Of a stretch of 7,848 bases of DNA, positions 5,346 to 7,848 are shown one piece after another (position 1 is the first letter of the stretch; the number at the start of each line of letters is the position of its first letter). The notes beneath the pieces are model-generated. The model was given only the letters and a program-made list of their open reading frames with translations, did no database searches and was not told where the DNA came from. Source of the DNA: an uncultured Prevotellaceae bacterium (GTDB lineage: Bacteria; Bacteroidota; Bacteroidia; Bacteroidales; Bacteroidaceae); the NCBI GenBank assembly GCA_945827465.1, contig CALZOH010000155.1, forward strand, positions 1-7,848, given 5' to 3'. The position numbers and the translations under genes are program-made.

Positions 5346-7646
5346 ATGAAACTATTTCTATACATCATGCTGGGAGCCTGTCTTTGCTGGCTACCGGCAT
5401 TGGGTAACAACACCCAAGAACACGAATCTGATGCCAACATTGTGGGACACGTCACCGACAAGAAGAGTGGCAACCATTTGGCCTATATCAGCGTCACCAT
5501 TAAAAGTACCACTTTGGGAACTTTGACTGACGCCACCGGACATTATTACCTGAAAAACCTGCCCGAAGGCAATTGGGTGGCCGAGGCACATGCCGTAGGC
5601 TACCAAACAGCCAGCCGATCGGTAACACTTAAACGGGGAAAAACCCTTGAAATCAACTTTGAGTTGGAAGAAGATGTGATTTCGCTCGACGGAGTGGTGG
5701 TTTCGGCCAACCGCAACGAAACCAAGCGACGTACAGCCCCTACCCTGGTCAACGTGGTTGACGCCAAAACCTTTGAAACCACCAATTCCAACTGCCTGGC
5801 CCAAGGGCTCAACTTCCAACCCGGAGTCAGGGTTGAGAATAATTGCCAGAACTGCGGTTTCCAACAAGTGCGCATCAATGGGCTGGATGGTCCTTACACG
5901 CAAATACTCGTTGACTCACGCCCCATCTTCAGTGCCCTATCGGGTGTTTACGGTCTGGAACAAATTCCGGCCAACATGATTGAACGGGTCGAGGTGATGC
6001 GCGGCGGAGGCTCTGCCCTCTTCGGCTCATCAGCCATTGCCGGCACCATCAATATCATCACCAAAGAACCCGTGAGAAATATGGGGCAGGCCGGCCATCT
6101 CCTCACACACATTGGCAACTCCAACACGTGGGACAACCACACTACACTCAATGTTTCGATGGTAACTGACGACCAAAAAGCCGGACTGTATCTCTTTGCA
6201 CAAAATCATGAGCGGAGCGGTTACGACGACGATGACGACGGCTACACCGAGTTGCCAAAACTGGAAAACCAGACTTTGGGACTGCGTTCTTACCTCAAGA
6301 CCACCCGCCACAGCCGACTGACCTTGGAATATCACCACTTGCAGGAGTACCGGCGTGGCGGTGACCACCTGAACCTTCCGCCCCACGAAGCCGACGTGGC
6401 CGAGCAAACGGAACATGCCATCAATACCGGAGGCCTGAACTTTGAATACTTTTCGCCCGACGACCATCACAAACTCAGCGTTTACAGTTCGATGCAACAC
6501 ATCCACCGCGACAGCTACTACGGCGGCGGCCAGGACCTCAACGCCTATGGTTCCACCAAGGACCTCACCTGGGTAGTCGGCAGTCAATACACCTACCGCT
6601 TTGACCGCTGCCTCTTCATGCCGGCCGAACTGACCGGCGGCTTGGAGTACAATCAGGATGATCTGCACGACAACATGTGGGGATACGGCCGCAAGACAGA
6701 TCAGAAGATCGGCATTGCCGGAGCCTTCTTCCAGAACGAATGGAAGACCAACCGCTGGGGACTGCTCTTAGGCGGACGCCTGGACAAGCACAACCTGATG
6801 GACCACGTTATCTTCTCGCCACGGGCCAACCTGCGCTTCAATCCGACGGAAGACATCAACTTCCGCCTCAACTATTCCTTCGGATTCCGTGCGCCACAGG
6901 CTTTCGACGAAGACCTGCACATTGCCAACGTGGGCGGCACCGTGTCGATGATTCGACTCGACGACCATCTCACCGAAGAAAAGTCGCAAAGCATCAGTCT
7001 GTCGTCAGACATCTACAAACGCATGGGCAACTGGCAGGCCAACTTACTTGTAGAAGGATTTTTCACCACACTCGACGACGTATTTTCACTTCGCCAAATC
7101 GGCATTGTCGACGGAATCTTGATGAACGAACGCTACAACGAATCGGGAGCCAATGTATTTGGCACCACCTTGGAAGGCAAACTGGCCTACCGCAACCGCA
7201 CACAACTGCAGGCCGGCCTTACACTGCAAGAAGCACGCTACAAAAAAGCCAGAGCGTGGAGCGACGACGAAAGCCTGCCGCTCGAAAAACGCATGATGCG
7301 CACGCCCCGGCTTTACGGCTACTTCACCTTCTCGCATCAGCCCACCGAGCACCTCACCTTGGCCCTTTCGGGCACTTACACCGGCAGCATGCTGGTGGAG
7401 CACCGTGCCGGATACATCGAAAAGGACCGCACAGAGAAGACACCCGACTTTCTGGAAATGAACTTCAAGGTCACACACGATTTTCATATTCACAAAAACT
7501 TAGTGGTGGAAGTAAACGCAGGTGTTCAGAACCTCTTCAACGCCTACCAGAAGGATTTTGACCAAGGCCCTGACCGAGATTCGGGATACATGTACGGGCC
7601 AACCCTTCCACGCTCCATTTTTGCCGGACTGAAAATCAAGTATTGA
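5346..7646 (+). CDS. TonB-dependent outer-membrane receptor with carboxypeptidase-like N-terminal domain
   Basis: A 766-residue receptor for energy-dependent uptake across the outer membrane. A signal peptide spans about residues 1-20. A carboxypeptidase-regulatory-like domain follows at about 31-108, then a TonB-box-like stretch (DGVVVSA, 115-121), the plug (about 130-240, with QVRINGLDGPYTQILVD at 174-190, IERVEVMRGGGSALFG at 212-227 and AGTINIITK at 232-240) and the barrel to the C-terminus (SIFAGLKIKY). The plug holds Cys150 and a CQNC pair (Cys167, Cys170). Residues 294-299 read DDDDDG, matching a DxDxDG calcium-loop pattern. FRAPQAFDEDLH at 514-525 recalls the FRAP box of haem and siderophore receptors. 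The length is normal and the frame intact. The substrate is not determined; the His-rich neighbour favours a metal ion, metal complex or haem. There is no SusD partner, so glycan import is less likely. Confidence 0.95.
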   Translation: MKLFLYIMLGACLCWLPALGNNTQEHESDANIVGHVTDKKSGNHLAYISVTIKSTTLGTLTDATGHYYLKNLPEGNWVAEAHAVGYQTASRSVTLKRGKTLEINFELEEDVISLDGVVVSANRNETKRRTAPTLVNVVDAKTFETTNSNCLAQGLNFQPGVRVENNCQNCGFQQVRINGLDGPYTQILVDSRPIFSALSGVYGLEQIPANMIERVEVMRGGGSALFGSSAIAGTINIITKEPVRNMGQAGHLLTHIGNSNTWDNHTTLNVSMVTDDQKAGLYLFAQNHERSGYDDDDDGYTELPKLENQTLGLRSYLKTTRHSRLTLEYHHLQEYRRGGDHLNLPPHEADVAEQTEHAINTGGLNFEYFSPDDHHKLSVYSSMQHIHRDSYYGGGQDLNAYGSTKDLTWVVGSQYTYRFDRCLFMPAELTGGLEYNQDDLHDNMWGYGRKTDQKIGIAGAFFQNEWKTNRWGLLLGGRLDKHNLMDHVIFSPRANLRFNPTEDINFRLNYSFGFRAPQAFDEDLHIANVGGTVSMIRLDDHLTEEKSQSISLSSDIYKRMGNWQANLLVEGFFTTLDDVFSLRQIGIVDGILMNERYNESGANVFGTTLEGKLAYRNRTQLQAGLTLQEARYKKARAWSDDESLPLEKRMMRTPRLYGYFTFSHQPTEHLTLALSGTYTGSMLVEHRAGYIEKDRTEKTPDFLEMNFKVTHDFHIHKNLVVEVNAGVQNLFNAYQKDFDQGPDRDSGYMYGPTLPRSIFAGLKIKY

Positions 7647-7683
7647 GATTACTCAAATTAGTACCTACTAACACCTATGATAC

Positions 7684-7733
7684 GGCGGGCATTCAGAGGA
7701 AAAATACTTCCTCTCGAAATACCCGCCACTTTT
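7684..7733 (+). terminator. Intrinsic terminator after the TonB receptor gene
   Basis: GGCGGG (7684-7689) pairs with CCCGCC (7722-7727), and AGAGGAA (7695-7701) pairs with TTCCTCT (7708-7714) around a 6-nt loop. ATT/AAT pairs partly bridge the two helices. The stem is followed by ACTTTTATA. It lies 38 nt past the receptor stop codon and should end the plus-strand transcript. Confidence 0.75.
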
Positions 7734-7848
7734 ATACCCATCAATTTCTTTAACCGGACTCTCCCGACGATCAAGCGAGGCATTGTTTTGACCCAACGAA
7801 ATCCGCTTTAAGAAAAATACACATGTCAGTCAACAAATGTAATTTTTT
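7734..7848. other. Right flank, no supported gene
   Basis: No complete gene is visible. An ATG at 7823 on the plus strand (M-S-V-N-K-C-N-F) stays open to the window end and is preceded by A-rich sequence, so it could start a truncated gene, but about eight codons are too few to decide. Confidence 0.4.

Noticed and set aside
6030..6668. 212-codon open frame on the minus strand inside the TonB receptor gene
   Set aside because: Val/Ala-rich antisense reading without motifs, fully overlapped by the secure receptor gene.
6677..7561. 294-codon open frame on the plus strand inside the TonB receptor gene
   Set aside because: It is rich in Arg, His, Pro and Gln with no domain or signal, and lies wholly within an intact receptor frame. 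This is what out-of-frame reading of a G/C-rich coding region produces.
7823..7848. Start of a truncated plus-strand gene at the right edge
   Set aside because: Only about eight codons are visible and no good promoter precedes them, so it cannot be supported.

Overview
The window looks like chromosomal DNA from a member of the Bacteroidales, most likely a Prevotella-type organism. This assignment is inferred from three things: a good Bacteroidota promoter (TTG, 22 nt, TAACTTTG) in front of the outer-membrane protein gene, the absence of Shine-Dalgarno sequences before the start codons, and protein architectures typical of that phylum (a FadL/OmpP1-like barrel with an early SNPAG motif, and a TonB-dependent receptor with an N-terminal carboxypeptidase-regulatory-like domain). 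No rRNA, tRNA, CRISPR array, insertion sequence or phage gene was found.

Layout. Positions 1-120 are non-coding and hold a striking 22-bp inverted repeat. Positions 121-2493, on the minus strand, form a two-gene operon: an AlgI-like membrane-bound O-acyltransferase (MBOAT) followed after 12 bp by a membrane-anchored SGNH-hydrolase-like partner. Such pairs move acyl groups, usually acetyl, across the membrane onto a surface or secreted glycan; the glycan here is unknown. Positions 2494-3285 are a long divergent intergenic region with a strong plus-strand promoter, a weaker minus-strand promoter candidate and several dyad symmetries. Positions 3286-7646, on the plus strand, hold three genes: a FadL/OmpP1-like outer-membrane transporter, a 114-residue histidine-rich membrane-anchored protein, and a 766-residue TonB-dependent receptor. 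A hairpin terminator follows at 7684-7733, and the last ~115 bp hold no gene that can be supported.

How the genes may work together. The histidine-rich protein and the receptor look like a functional unit. The small protein has one N-terminal membrane segment followed by HTH, HSH and HTH motifs, and the receptor has a CxxC in its plug, an Asp-rich DxDxDG stretch and many His/Asp residues in the predicted barrel region. Import of a metal ion or metal complex is the most reasonable hypothesis, but the substrate cannot be read from the sequence. The FadL-like gene lies only 36 bp upstream with no visible terminator, so it may share the transcript. A 167-nt leader with two hairpins separates the His-rich gene from the receptor gene and may give the receptor separate control.

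Nothing here is a clearly new biological system. The best candidates for follow-up are the His-rich protein plus TonB receptor cassette, its structured internal leader, and the near-perfect inverted repeat at the left edge.
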